Source: Brevundimonas sp. MF30-B (GTDB lineage: Bacteria > Pseudomonadota > Alphaproteobacteria > Caulobacterales > Caulobacteraceae). From it: a stretch of 64,000 bases of DNA. The notes under the pieces are model-generated. The model saw only the letters and a list, made by a program, of their open reading frames with translations, did no database searches and was not told where the DNA came from. The stretch covers positions 654,001-718,000 of the forward strand of contig NZ_CP038440.1 of assembly GCF_004683885.1 (NCBI RefSeq), given 5' to 3'. Numbering within the stretch: position 1 is the stretch's first letter; the number at the start of each line of letters is the position of its first letter. A program made the position numbers and the translations under genes. Of this stretch, positions 16,100 to 23,731 are shown piece after piece.

Positions 16100-17626
16100 T
16101 CACGCGAAGAACGCTTCGTCATGCTCGCCCCAAACTTGGGCGTAGTCGTCGCGTAGCTCCCTATCCAGCGCGGCGACCAACATGTCTGACGTGACCGGGT
16201 GCATGTTGTCGGAGCTATCCCAAGCCGGAACCGGAACATCAGGGAAATAGCCCGCCTCCCAAGCCATACGGGCGGCCGTCTCCAGCGACACGCCATCGGC
16301 CCGAACCAACCGGCGCCGGAAGGGCGCCTCGCGATGCCAGCGGTCGAGATCGCGGGCCGACAGTTCGCCGCCATCGTCACAGATGCCGCGAACCGACAGA
16401 TATTCGCAGAGGGACGGGTCACGGCGCGGATGGAACGGGCGGGCGGGCTTGGCGACAGGTTCGGCGGGCGCGGTGATGTCCTGCACAATGTCATCGACCG
16501 TGCGGACCTTGCGAGCCGCGACGCGGGAAGGCGCGCGGACACGCGCTCCCTTGAAAGCCGACAGACGGGCGAGGAAACCGGCCGCCACGCCAGCCGGAAC
16601 CGGACCCGGCGAAGGTGCAACGGGCGGCGTCGGATCATCGTCGCCGTCATCCACTACAGTGGCCGCCACGGGCGCGCTGGAGAGGCCCGACAGGTCAGGA
16701 AGGCAGATGACGCCAGCCGGAACGGAAGGCCGCTCCACGGGCCGGAAATCGGCCTTATCGGCGAGGTCAAAGAGGAAGTCACAAGCTTGTTGCGCCTTGC
16801 TCGCCGCCGTGAAGATCGCGCGCTTGTCCTGTTTCAGAACCTTGAGCCACGATTGCAGATAGGCGGCATGATCCTCGCGCGGTTCCGCGCTGATACCTAA
16901 GCGGGCCATTGCGAAGGCCGCGCCAAGTTCGGCGACAAGTTCCTCGAACGCATAGGCTTGCGAACCGAACCGCTTGCCAAACTCGCGCGCCAGCCGGGCC
17001 TTGTGGCCGCTCCAGTGCGTCAGTTCATGCGCGAGGGTCGAGTAATAGTTCTCGACTTCCGCGAAGGCGCCAGCGGGCGGCATTTGCACGAAGTCATGGG
17101 CGGGCGAAAAGAATGCCCGGTTCCCGCCATGGCGGACATCGGCGCCGATACCTGCAACCCAAGTTTCCGCCCGTTCGATCCGCTCGACTTCCGGCAAGGG
17201 CGCCGCGTCGGCAAAGAACCGATCCGGCAAGCCGTCGATCTGCCCGACGTTGAAAACCGTGTAGGACTTCGCGAACAGAACGCCGCGTTCCTCGCCGTCG
17301 TCGCCTTCCTCGCCCTTTGGATCGAAGCGGCCCCAATAGACGACTTGCGTTCCCTTCTCGCCCTTGCGGACGCATCCGCCCAATTCCTTCGCCTGACGGA
17401 ACGTCATCCACGTTTGATGGCGGTATCCCTTGGCTTCCGCCGCGCCCCACAACAACATCGTGTTGAGGCCGCGATACGTCTCGCCGTTGGCGCGGGTAGG
17501 AAGGGCGAGCAACCCGCCCGCATCCTTCGCCCATTGCGGCGCCCAAGGCTTCGTGCCGCGCTCCAGCATGGCGACGATTGAGTCCGTCACGGTCTGATAG
17601 ATGTCTTTCTTTTCGGAAGTCGTCAT
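16100..17626 (-). CDS. ArdC-like antirestriction protein with C-terminal extension
   Basis: A 508-residue protein. Residues 1-130 match the ArdC N-terminal ssDNA-binding domain (KKDIYQTVTDSIVAMLERG, RGLNTMLLW, WMTFRQAKELGG-CVRKGEKG). Residues about 195-290 are the zincin-like domain with HELTHWSGH (HExxH) and FEELVAELGAAF. Past residue 300 is a linker and a helical C-terminal domain resembling those of large polyvalent phage or plasmid proteins. ArdC family proteins protect incoming DNA from restriction. ATG preceded by GCAAAGGATTC. Confidence 0.9.
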   Translation of the reverse strand: MTTSEKKDIYQTVTDSIVAMLERGTKPWAPQWAKDAGGLLALPTRANGETYRGLNTMLLWGAAEAKGYRHQTWMTFRQAKELGGCVRKGEKGTQVVYWGRFDPKGEEGDDGEERGVLFAKSYTVFNVGQIDGLPDRFFADAAPLPEVERIERAETWVAGIGADVRHGGNRAFFSPAHDFVQMPPAGAFAEVENYYSTLAHELTHWSGHKARLAREFGKRFGSQAYAFEELVAELGAAFAMARLGISAEPREDHAAYLQSWLKVLKQDKRAIFTAASKAQQACDFLFDLADKADFRPVERPSVPAGVICLPDLSGLSSAPVAATVVDDGDDDPTPPVAPSPGPVPAGVAAGFLARLSAFKGARVRAPSRVAARKVRTVDDIVQDITAPAEPVAKPARPFHPRRDPSLCEYLSVRGICDDGGELSARDLDRWHREAPFRRRLVRADGVSLETAARMAWEAGYFPDVPVPAWDSSDNMHPVTSDMLVAALDRELRDDYAQVWGEHDEAFFA

Positions 17627-17665
17627 ATCTGAATCCTTTGCGTCAAGGCATGTTTTTGGGAAGGG

Positions 17666-17830
17666 TTAGGCGACGAGTTCGAAGAGCCATCCGTTGACGC
17701 GGAGCCATTCGCCCGTGTCGTCGCAGATGGCGTCAAACGTGCCGTCGAGGTCCGCGCCCGGTTGAACCCAGACAGTCAGGTCAACGGCTGCGGAGGTCAG
17801 GTCGATCAGGTTCGTGAAGCCCGGTTGCAT
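17666..17830 (-). CDS. Small acidic phage protein, unknown function
   Basis: A 54-residue acidic protein (MQPGFTNLIDLTSAAVDL start). ATG at 17830 has AAAGGATTTGAC upstream, the same leader type as ardC. It lies upstream of ardC on the same strand with a convincing promoter and may be the first gene of that unit. Possibly a small inhibitor, but nothing supports a specific role. Confidence 0.6.
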   Translation of the reverse strand: MQPGFTNLIDLTSAAVDLTVWVQPGADLDGTFDAICDDTGEWLRVNGWLFELVA

Positions 17831-18303
17831 CGTCAAATCCTTTGCGTAAGCGCATCTAATGACGACCCTTAGAATCCCTATCCGATGACGGGTCAAGCGC
17901 ATTCTTTGCGCCAAAGCATACTTCGTCAAACAACGTAGGGCCAAACGCATGGCCACGCGGACGCGCGGCTTAGGATCGTCGGCCCATGCGCGCCAGCGTC
18001 CGCCCTGACGATGCGTCATGACCATGCGCGCGAGGTCGATTGCCGGTTATGGTGGGATTGTTGGCGAGCAACATCAAAGCGTTAGACGCGACATCGCGCC
18101 CGGAAGCCCTCGCGCATCCCTTGAAGGGCCTGTTGTTCTGGAGGGTCGAGGCGAACCCTCGTCAGAGCGTGACCCCCACGGGGGGTAGAGCCAGCCGCAG
18201 CGCGTATATGCCCTGCTTCGACAATGTGACCCAAAATCAATCCGGGTTGTCCGCGCCCACTGGATGCTCCAAGCAGTGGCTTGAGCCTTGGGGAGAGCAT
18301 GAC
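17831..18303. other. Divergent regulatory region, no supported gene
   Basis: About 470 bases lie between the minus-strand ardC unit and plus-strand small genes. The left third holds a sigma70-like promoter and CTTTGCG-type dyads. An open frame from 18040 runs into the next gene, but it has no convincing start or composition before 18304. The rest shows a short CCCCCACGGGGGG palindrome (18171-18183) and nothing else I can assign. Confidence 0.5.
17868..17916 (-). promoter_or_regulatory. Sigma70-like promoter with overlapping dyad, upstream of ardC unit
   Basis: On the minus strand, -35 TTGACC (17891-17896) and -10 TCTAAG (17868-17873) are separated by 17 bases. Just upstream is the palindrome CTTTG-CGC-CAAAG (17904-17916). 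Similar half-matches (CTTTGCGT...) sit at the start codons of the 54-residue gene and of ardC. The arrangement suggests repression by a phage regulator. Confidence 0.55.
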
Positions 18304-18627
18304 GTGGGCGACTTCGAAGACACCTACGGCGCCGGTGCGGACGCCAGCGAGATCATCGACGGCAACTCTCATTCCCGCGAATGGAACAAGATCAAGGAAG
18401 GCTGGCAGCGAGACCGCGAAAAGCGGAATGCGGAGATGAAGAACGATCCGACGTTCATCGCTATGCGTGAGGACTTCCGGGCGAGACAAGGCTCCGGCAA
18501 GCCAATCGTCACTCTGACGGAGGATGAGCAGGACGCCCGACGCCGCGCCATCGAAACAGCTACAAGGTTGCAAGCCGAGCGTATGGCAGCTTTGGCGAAA
18601 GCCAAAAAGGATTCCAGCCAGTCATGA
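18304..18627 (+). CDS. Small charged phage protein, unknown function
   Basis: A 107-residue, highly charged, mostly helical protein (EWNKIKEGWQRDREKRNAEM and a Lys/Arg-rich C-terminus). I take the GTG at 18304 because GGGGAGAG lies 7 bases upstream; the longer frame from 18040 has poor protein character before this point. Its stop overlaps the next ATG. Function unknown. Confidence 0.55.
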   Translation: MGDFEDTYGAGADASEIIDGNSHSREWNKIKEGWQRDREKRNAEMKNDPTFIAMREDFRARQGSGKPIVTLTEDEQDARRRAIETATRLQAERMAALAKAKKDSSQS

Positions 18628-18890
18628 CGCGGACGGTCGCGGTGATCGCCTTCCTCATGCTTGTCGGATGCGGACGGTCAGCGGACTGGACTGGCTTCGT
18701 CTACCCGGAGGCGAACGATCTTGGAGTGTCCGTTGAGATCGGACGGTTCGAGACATTCGAGCAGTGTCGGACTGCGGCAAACCAGACGCTCGCCACCTTC
18801 GGAAGTCAGGACATCGGGACGTTTGAGTGCGGGCGAAACTGTCGGCCTTCGGAGACTGGATTGCAGGTCTGCGCCGAGACGCGGGACTAA
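18624..18890 (+). CDS. Small lipoprotein, unknown function
   Basis: An 88-residue precursor with signal MTRTVAVIAFLML and lipobox LVGC (Cys16). The mature part holds four more cysteines (EQCRTA, ECGRNC, QVC), suggesting disulfides in the periplasm. Translationally coupled to the upstream gene through ATGA. Likely an envelope protein expressed by the lysogen. Confidence 0.7.
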   Translation: MTRTVAVIAFLMLVGCGRSADWTGFVYPEANDLGVSVEIGRFETFEQCRTAANQTLATFGSQDIGTFECGRNCRPSETGLQVCAETRD

Positions 18891-18896
18891 CGACCA

Positions 18897-19355
18897 TCAG
18901 AAGGCTTGCGACGCTGGCTGATCGACCTTCACGCACGGCGCGTCGAAGCTGACTTGAATGTGCGCCTCTGGGATCAGGAGGTCCGTCCTGACGCTGACGG
19001 TTCCAAGCGTTCGGTCGAACCGGGTCACGGAGTTCTGCACGCTGTCTTCCGTCCTCGCGGGTCGCGAACGAATGACGATGCTCGCCGGACTGACATCCAT
19101 GGTCTCTTCACCGGCTTCGTTCAGTTCCGCGAATGTCACAAATCGCCGGGTATCCGGGTTCCAGTGAGCGAAGGTCTTGGCGTCTGGGTCGATGCGATAG
19201 GTTCTCCGTTGAGGCGTCGGCCCTCCGCGCCCAGCTTCTCGAACGTGACCGTCGCACTGGAGGATGAAAGCGGAGGACTCGGGGGCCTTCGTGCCCGACT
19301 GGCTGCATCCAGCGAGGGCGACCGCGCACCCGATGATGAAACTCGCGATACGCAT
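18897..19355 (-). CDS. Phage-encoded lipoprotein, unknown function
   Basis: A 152-residue precursor: MRIASFIIGCAVALAGC with lipobox LAGC (Cys17), then a beta-rich domain with RTYRIDPDAKTFAHWNP. The ATG at 19355 gives a proper signal peptide. It is convergent with the preceding small lipoprotein gene with only 6 bases between stops. Unknown family. Confidence 0.72.
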   Translation of the reverse strand: MRIASFIIGCAVALAGCSQSGTKAPESSAFILQCDGHVREAGRGGPTPQRRTYRIDPDAKTFAHWNPDTRRFVTFAELNEAGEETMDVSPASIVIRSRPARTEDSVQNSVTRFDRTLGTVSVRTDLLIPEAHIQVSFDAPCVKVDQPASQAF

Positions 19356-19423
19356 GCAGTCCCCCAACCTTGGCGGGAAGCTAACCGACTGTCATACAAG
19401 CCACAACACAGAGGGGCTTGAAC

Positions 19424-19756
19424 ATGAACTGGCTGGCCATCATCGCGGGACTGTTCCTCGCTCAGACGCCGCCTCGCGAACCAACCGTCATTGCTTGCAA
19501 GTTCGAACGTCTGCCTCTGATGGTAATGGTCCTGCGTGGCGGCATGGGCGCCGACGACAACACTCTCCAGATTGGACAGGACGCGCCAGTCAAGCTGAAC
19601 GTCGGATCGACCCTGATGACGGCCGAGCGCGACGCACAAGAGTTCACCTTCTCGCTTCGGCTCCCGGCTTCGGTGTCGGTGAGCGCGCCGGGCAACGACA
19701 CCCAAACCTATGACGGGGAGTGCGTGGTCGCGGCTCAATCCGAGCAGCCGCGATAG
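19424..19756 (+). CDS. Small exported protein, unknown function
   Basis: A 110-residue precursor with an N-terminal hydrophobic signal (MNWLAIIAGLFLAQT) and a beta-rich mature domain with two cysteines (ACKFERL, GECVV). GAGGGG lies 7 bases before the ATG. It is divergent from the 19355 lipoprotein gene and convergent with the receiver gene. Probably periplasmic; function unknown. Confidence 0.65.
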   Translation: MNWLAIIAGLFLAQTPPREPTVIACKFERLPLMVMVLRGGMGADDNTLQIGQDAPVKLNVGSTLMTAERDAQEFTFSLRLPASVSVSAPGNDTQTYDGECVVAAQSEQPR

Positions 19757-20146
19757 CTACGAGGAGATCGTCGCCTCGGCATTCAGGAGCGTCGCCACAG
19801 CGTTGATGATCTGCGCCGCGACGAAAGGCTTGCTCACGAGGACGCTGTTGGGGACGCCATGGGCCGCCCACTCGTGCGCGCTGTCGCCGGTGACGTAGAC
19901 GACCGGCAAGGTCGGATACTTCTCGCGGGCATTACGAGCGACATCCCAGCCCGAGACCTCACCGCCGAGATTCACATCGGTAATCAAGGCGCGACAGTTG
20001 TCGCCATGCTCGGCAAACAGGTTCGCAGCCTCTTCGGCTGACATCACTGACTTGTGGTCGAAGCCGCCGTCTTCAAGCGCGTGTTCGATGGTCAGGAGGA
20101 TCAGGGCTTCGTCATCGACGACGAAGACGCAAACGCTTTCGGACAT
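19757..20146 (-). CDS. Stand-alone response-regulator receiver domain
   Basis: A 129-residue CheY-like receiver with all key residues: Asp11-Asp12 acid pocket (VVDDEAL), phospho-acceptor Asp57 in LITDVNLGG, Thr86 in VYVTGDS and Lys106 in VSKPF. There is no output domain. It is downstream of the AAA ATPase gene on the same strand with a 117-base gap. No histidine kinase is in the prophage, so it would depend on a host kinase or act as a phosphate sink. Unusual phage cargo. Confidence 0.9.
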   Translation of the reverse strand: MSESVCVFVVDDEALILLTIEHALEDGGFDHKSVMSAEEAANLFAEHGDNCRALITDVNLGGEVSGWDVARNAREKYPTLPVVYVTGDSAHEWAAHGVPNSVLVSKPFVAAQIINAVATLLNAEATISS

Positions 20147-20263
20147 TCAGGACTCGGAACAAATCAGTGCCCCACTAACACGAGACACTGCGACCAGTTG
20201 CGAGATTTTCTCTTAAAGTTCCGTCATATCCGGTAGCCGAATCTCGACCTACTACGATGAAGG

Positions 20264-21511
20264 TCAGGCGCGGATATGATCAACGCCGATCTCTATGCCA
20301 GCCCGTTCCGCGCGCAGTCGAACGTAGCCACGCACGACGTTTTCTCTGAAGCCATACCAGCCCTGCCGGTTGCCGATCACGATGCTCCCGTGGGTGTCCT
20401 TCTTCAGCCGGTTTAGCCGCTGATAGAAGAGGTCTTTGGTCAGGGCGTTTCGGTTCGACCGCTGTTCCATGATTGGGAGATAGGACTTTTCGTAGATGTC
20501 TGTGACCTGACGCTTCAGGAGCGGCCCATCGGCGACTGCCCATAGGACTTCCTCGTAGTCCTCGCTGTTTTTGTGCTTCTGCGTAGCCATCTCATAAGCT
20601 TGCTTGAGCGAGGTCTGAGACTCTTCAATCGAGGCGCGGATGCCGTTCTGATAGTGATCCATCGTGACAGCAGCGATCACTTCGCTGTCGTCCAGCACTT
20701 GGTAGAAAATCTGCTCGCCCATCAGGTGAACGTAGTAGGGGAAGCCGTCGCTTAGCTGTCCGATCCTGATCTGGCTGTCACGGTCGATAGACACGCCGAG
20801 GGCATCGGAGGCCGTCGTCAGAATTTGCCATCGCGCATCGTGAGGCAGAGGCTCAAGAGGGATGGTGGCGAGATAGCGGTCGGTTGAGAGGTGGACGCCT
20901 ATGAGTTCGTCCAGTGATGTCCCGATCCCGCAGATTATGAGCCGCAGATTTATGCGCTGATCCGAAAGCTGCTTGATCAAATCTGCGACGTATTTTTTCT
21001 CTGTGTCGCTGGAAAGCTGATCGAACTCGTCGATCACGACGATGGGCGTGACGCCAGCCTTCGGCGAGATGGATTTCAGCATCTCGACGGCATCGTTGAT
21101 CGTCTTCAGGGCAGGGAGGCCGAGGGCTTCGCTCGTCTTGACCTTCACAAAGCCAGCGTTGAGTTCGACGCCTTCGACCTTCAGTTTGCCCAGAGAGTAG
21201 AGGCGATGAAGCTGACGGTAGATGTCTTCGACCATATCGAAGAACGTCGTGCCCTGATCGCAAGCGATGAAGGCGAAGCCTTCCTCATCGCCGCTGTGAA
21301 TAGCCGCTGCGGTTCGGCCGAGGGAGGTCTTGCCGACACCACGGTCGCCGAAAATGAAAATATGCTTGCCCGGTGAATGCAGCGCGCGGCTGATCAGTGT
21401 CAGCTTTTGATCGCGCCCGTGCAGATGTTCCGGTTTTGAGATCGGCTGAGCGGGAGTGAGAAGCCCCTTGAGCTTCTCCCTGAATGCAGCCTCGTCCAAA
21501 CCACGGATCAT
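20264..21511 (-). CDS. AAA/ORC-like ATPase, possible defence component
   Basis: A 415-residue P-loop ATPase: Walker A GDRGVGKTS (about 55-63), Walker B PIVVIDEFDQL (about 156-166), sensor-like LRLIICGIG, then a C-terminal helical and winged-helix-like region (LKRQVTDIYEKSYLPIM, FYQRLNRLKKD). The layout resembles AAA_16/ORC-type or STAND-like ATPases seen with bacterial defence genes. ATG at 21511 has GGGG 8 bases upstream. It follows the TIR/NDT-like gene by 85 bases on the same strand. Confidence 0.8.
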   Translation of the reverse strand: MIRGLDEAAFREKLKGLLTPAQPISKPEHLHGRDQKLTLISRALHSPGKHIFIFGDRGVGKTSLGRTAAAIHSGDEEGFAFIACDQGTTFFDMVEDIYRQLHRLYSLGKLKVEGVELNAGFVKVKTSEALGLPALKTINDAVEMLKSISPKAGVTPIVVIDEFDQLSSDTEKKYVADLIKQLSDQRINLRLIICGIGTSLDELIGVHLSTDRYLATIPLEPLPHDARWQILTTASDALGVSIDRDSQIRIGQLSDGFPYYVHLMGEQIFYQVLDDSEVIAAVTMDHYQNGIRASIEESQTSLKQAYEMATQKHKNSEDYEEVLWAVADGPLLKRQVTDIYEKSYLPIMEQRSNRNALTKDLFYQRLNRLKKDTHGSIVIGNRQGWYGFRENVVRGYVRLRAERAGIEIGVDHIRA

Positions 21512-21596
21512 ACTTTTGCCCCGATGTGACCCACATCGAGTCATCGCCATCACAATAGCCCATAACGCGGCGGCTTAAAGTGCTACCGCACGTTGC

Positions 21597-22337
21597 CTAT
21601 GAGCGCAGTGACTGAAGCTTGCGGATAAGCTGCTTCTTCATGGTCTCCAGCCCTTCGGAGTTGTTCAGGTAGCGGATGTAGCGGTGGTGGCTAACATCGA
21701 AGGGCACGTCGGAAGGGTGCTGGGTGATTGGAATGACAGTCTTGCCAAGAGTGTGGGCGATACCTGCCTCGTAGAAGACATTGGGGTTTCGGCCTGTGTA
21801 GTCACAAACCACCGCACGACTGCGGAAGATCAGGCTGAAGACATCTTGGATGATGGTCTGATGGTCCCAGATATCGTCTGCGCGCTGCGCTCGGAGGCCC
21901 GCTATCTGACAGGCGCCGGTGATGGCTTCGTAGACCGGTGAAAACCCGTCGAAGGGCATCATCACCGCAATTAGTTTCGGATCGACGCCTTCTTCAGGCA
22001 CATCGAACACAGCCGGGCAAAAGGTAATCAGGCGGCCCTTGGATTTCTCGGTAGAAATGTTCTCGCCCTCCGGCTCGATCTCACCTGATAGGTAGTTCTC
22101 GATGATCCCAAGGTTGGCTTCGTCCCGCGCCACGATCTGGGTCAACACGGCTAAGACGTTATCCGGGTAGTCGGGATCGCCCCATGACAGGCTACGCAGC
22201 AGTCGGCTGTGTCCGGTCACGATGTCGTGGCTGTTGGTCAGCAAGCCCAACTCCAACCACTTGCCCTCGGTGAACTTGTCACCGGCGACACGAGCTATCT
22301 GGAGGACGCGCTTGCCACTGTGTGGATCGAGATACAT
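21597..22337 (-). CDS. Nucleoside deoxyribosyltransferase/TIR-like domain protein, possible effector
   Basis: A 246-residue protein. The N-terminal part (1-90) has a conserved-looking segment with GHSRLLRSLSWGDPDY. The C-terminal part (about 120-225) has a Rossmann-type core: LIAVMMPFDGFSPVYEAI, then VVCDYTGRNPNVFYEAGIAH with Glu190 in the place of the catalytic glutamate of NDT and TIR-like enzymes, and ITQHPSDVPFDVSHH. Such domains hydrolyse nucleosides or NAD-like molecules in several defence systems. The frame is open for about 30 codons before the first ATG and overlaps the 22412 gene, so the start is uncertain. Confidence 0.75.
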   Translation of the reverse strand: MYLDPHSGKRVLQIARVAGDKFTEGKWLELGLLTNSHDIVTGHSRLLRSLSWGDPDYPDNVLAVLTQIVARDEANLGIIENYLSGEIEPEGENISTEKSKGRLITFCPAVFDVPEEGVDPKLIAVMMPFDGFSPVYEAITGACQIAGLRAQRADDIWDHQTIIQDVFSLIFRSRAVVCDYTGRNPNVFYEAGIAHTLGKTVIPITQHPSDVPFDVSHHRYIRYLNNSEGLETMKKQLIRKLQSLRS

Positions 22338-22411
22338 GCCGTCGTCTAACAGGTGAAATTCGCAGCGAGAAGCGTTGGCTGGCTGATCAGCGGACCAGCG
22401 GGCCAGACCAC

Positions 22412-22627
22412 TCAGAGCGGGATGACGAAGACCCGTTCGTAGCCGGTGTGACCGTCAGAAGTCGGGAAGACAGCAAACTCCTGCCCGGCGTCATTGATTA
22501 GTTCGCGGGCGAGGTTGTTGAACTCGGCGTCTTTGCCATCGCGGCGGATGAGCAAGAGACCATTGTCAGAAGCCTCCACCTGATAGGCGGGGTGATCTCG
22601 CACCAGCTTGTCCAGAATGCGACCCAT
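22412..22627 (-). CDS. Small protein at head of cassette, unknown function
   Basis: A 71-residue protein (MGRILDKLVRDHPAY start) with a mixed alpha-beta pattern and a C-terminal strand GYERVFVIPL. It is the first gene of the minus-strand cassette with the TIR/NDT-like and AAA genes. It could be a regulator or partner; no family recognised. Confidence 0.6.
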   Translation of the reverse strand: MGRILDKLVRDHPAYQVEASDNGLLLIRRDGKDAEFNNLARELINDAGQEFAVFPTSDGHTGYERVFVIPL

Positions 22628-22695
22628 TCAGGAAGATGAACACCAAGCTACACCGGAGTCCAGCGTAGCTATTGTGACAGCCAGCCATTCGGTCA

Positions 22696-22708
22696 CGCTG
22701 ACTAAATA
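22696..22708 (+). promoter_or_regulatory. Intergenic 13-bp motif copy 2 (candidate phage promoter element)
   Basis: CGCTGACTAAATA on the plus strand, identical to the minus-strand copy at 12436-12448, lies about 170 bases before the methyltransferase start in a 249-base non-coding gap. Shorter CTAAATA matches precede the RNA polymerase gene (49844-49850, minus) and sit at 15292-15298. Confidence 0.3.
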
Positions 22709-22876
22709 TCAGCATGATCTCCAACCTGACCCATGCGCGACCAGACCACCGGCGACGAAAGCCGTAAGCCCGTCAAAGCCTAATATATGCGCTTCCGCAA
22801 TCGTTGCGGCATTATGATAGACGCTTTCAAGTTCCGTGAGAGTCTTGGTCATCGACAAAGGTGACGGAGGCTCGGA

Positions 22877-23731
22877 TTGAACCAGACTGCTCGGCTTTGG
22901 CATGGCGACTGCCTGTCGCTCATGGCGTCGATCCCTGACGGATCGGTGGACCTCATCGCGACGGATTTGCCCTACGGAGCGATGAAGTCGGGATGGGACA
23001 AAGCCTTGCCGATGGATCGGGTCTGGGCCGCCTATCGCCGCATCCTCAAACCTGCTGGGTCTGTGGTCATGACGACGGCTGGAATGTTCACGGCGCGGCA
23101 CATGATGGCCGCCCCCGACCTCTACAAATACGGATTGGTCTGGGCCAAGTCGCGCGTCACCTGTCCGATGCAAGCGGCCTACCGGCCGATGTCGGCGCAC
23201 GAAGATATCCTCGTGTTTTCCAAGGGCGGGATCGGCGTCCGGGCCAAGCGGCCCATGACCTACAACCCGCAAGGGCTGGTTGCGTTGGAGCATCCCAGAG
23301 CGCGCAAGCAAGTCGGGATCAGCGCGCTCTACGACAGCTACGCGGACCCAGAGCATCCGGTTGAGTGGGAGCAAACCCACACTAACTACCCGCGCTCGGT
23401 CCAGCACTTCGCCTCTGTCGGCAATCCGATTCACAACACCCAGAAGCCCGTCGAACTGTTCGACTGGATCGTGCGGACCTACTCGAACCCCGGCGATGTC
23501 GTTCTCGATAACTGCCTCGGATCGGGGACCACGGGCGTCGCCGCGCTGGCTGCTGGCCGAAGCTTCATCGGCATGGAGTTGAACCCCGCCTTCTATGAAA
23601 CAGCGGTCGAGCGCATCCGCGCCAGCGCGCCGGGCAACATCACGTTCGACGATGACCTTCCGCTCCCGACGCTCGACATCGTGGACGAGATCATCGCGAG
23701 GAAGCGCGCCGCCTATCACGCGGCGGTCTAA
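22877..23731 (+). CDS. Orphan DNA methyltransferase (N4-cytosine or N6-adenine type)
   Basis: A 284-residue beta-class-like methyltransferase: catalytic motif IV as DLPYG (Asp30 to Tyr33, Leu replacing the usual Pro), the SAM-binding motif I near the C-terminus as LGSGTTGVAA (about 214-222), and KPVELFDWIVR before it. It starts with TTG, six bases after GGAGG. No restriction partner is nearby, so it probably modifies phage DNA against host restriction. It converges on the large terminase gene with a 4-base overlap. Confidence 0.92.
   Translation: MNQTARLWHGDCLSLMASIPDGSVDLIATDLPYGAMKSGWDKALPMDRVWAAYRRILKPAGSVVMTTAGMFTARHMMAAPDLYKYGLVWAKSRVTCPMQAAYRPMSAHEDILVFSKGGIGVRAKRPMTYNPQGLVALEHPRARKQVGISALYDSYADPEHPVEWEQTHTNYPRSVQHFASVGNPIHNTQKPVELFDWIVRTYSNPGDVVLDNCLGSGTTGVAALAAGRSFIGMELNPAFYETAVERIRASAPGNITFDDDLPLPTLDIVDEIIARKRAAYHAAV

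Noticed and set aside
18040..18303. Upstream extension of the 18304 gene
   Set aside because: The frame is open but lacks a ribosome-binding site at its ATG and has no consistent protein character; the GTG at 18304 has a good Shine-Dalgarno sequence.
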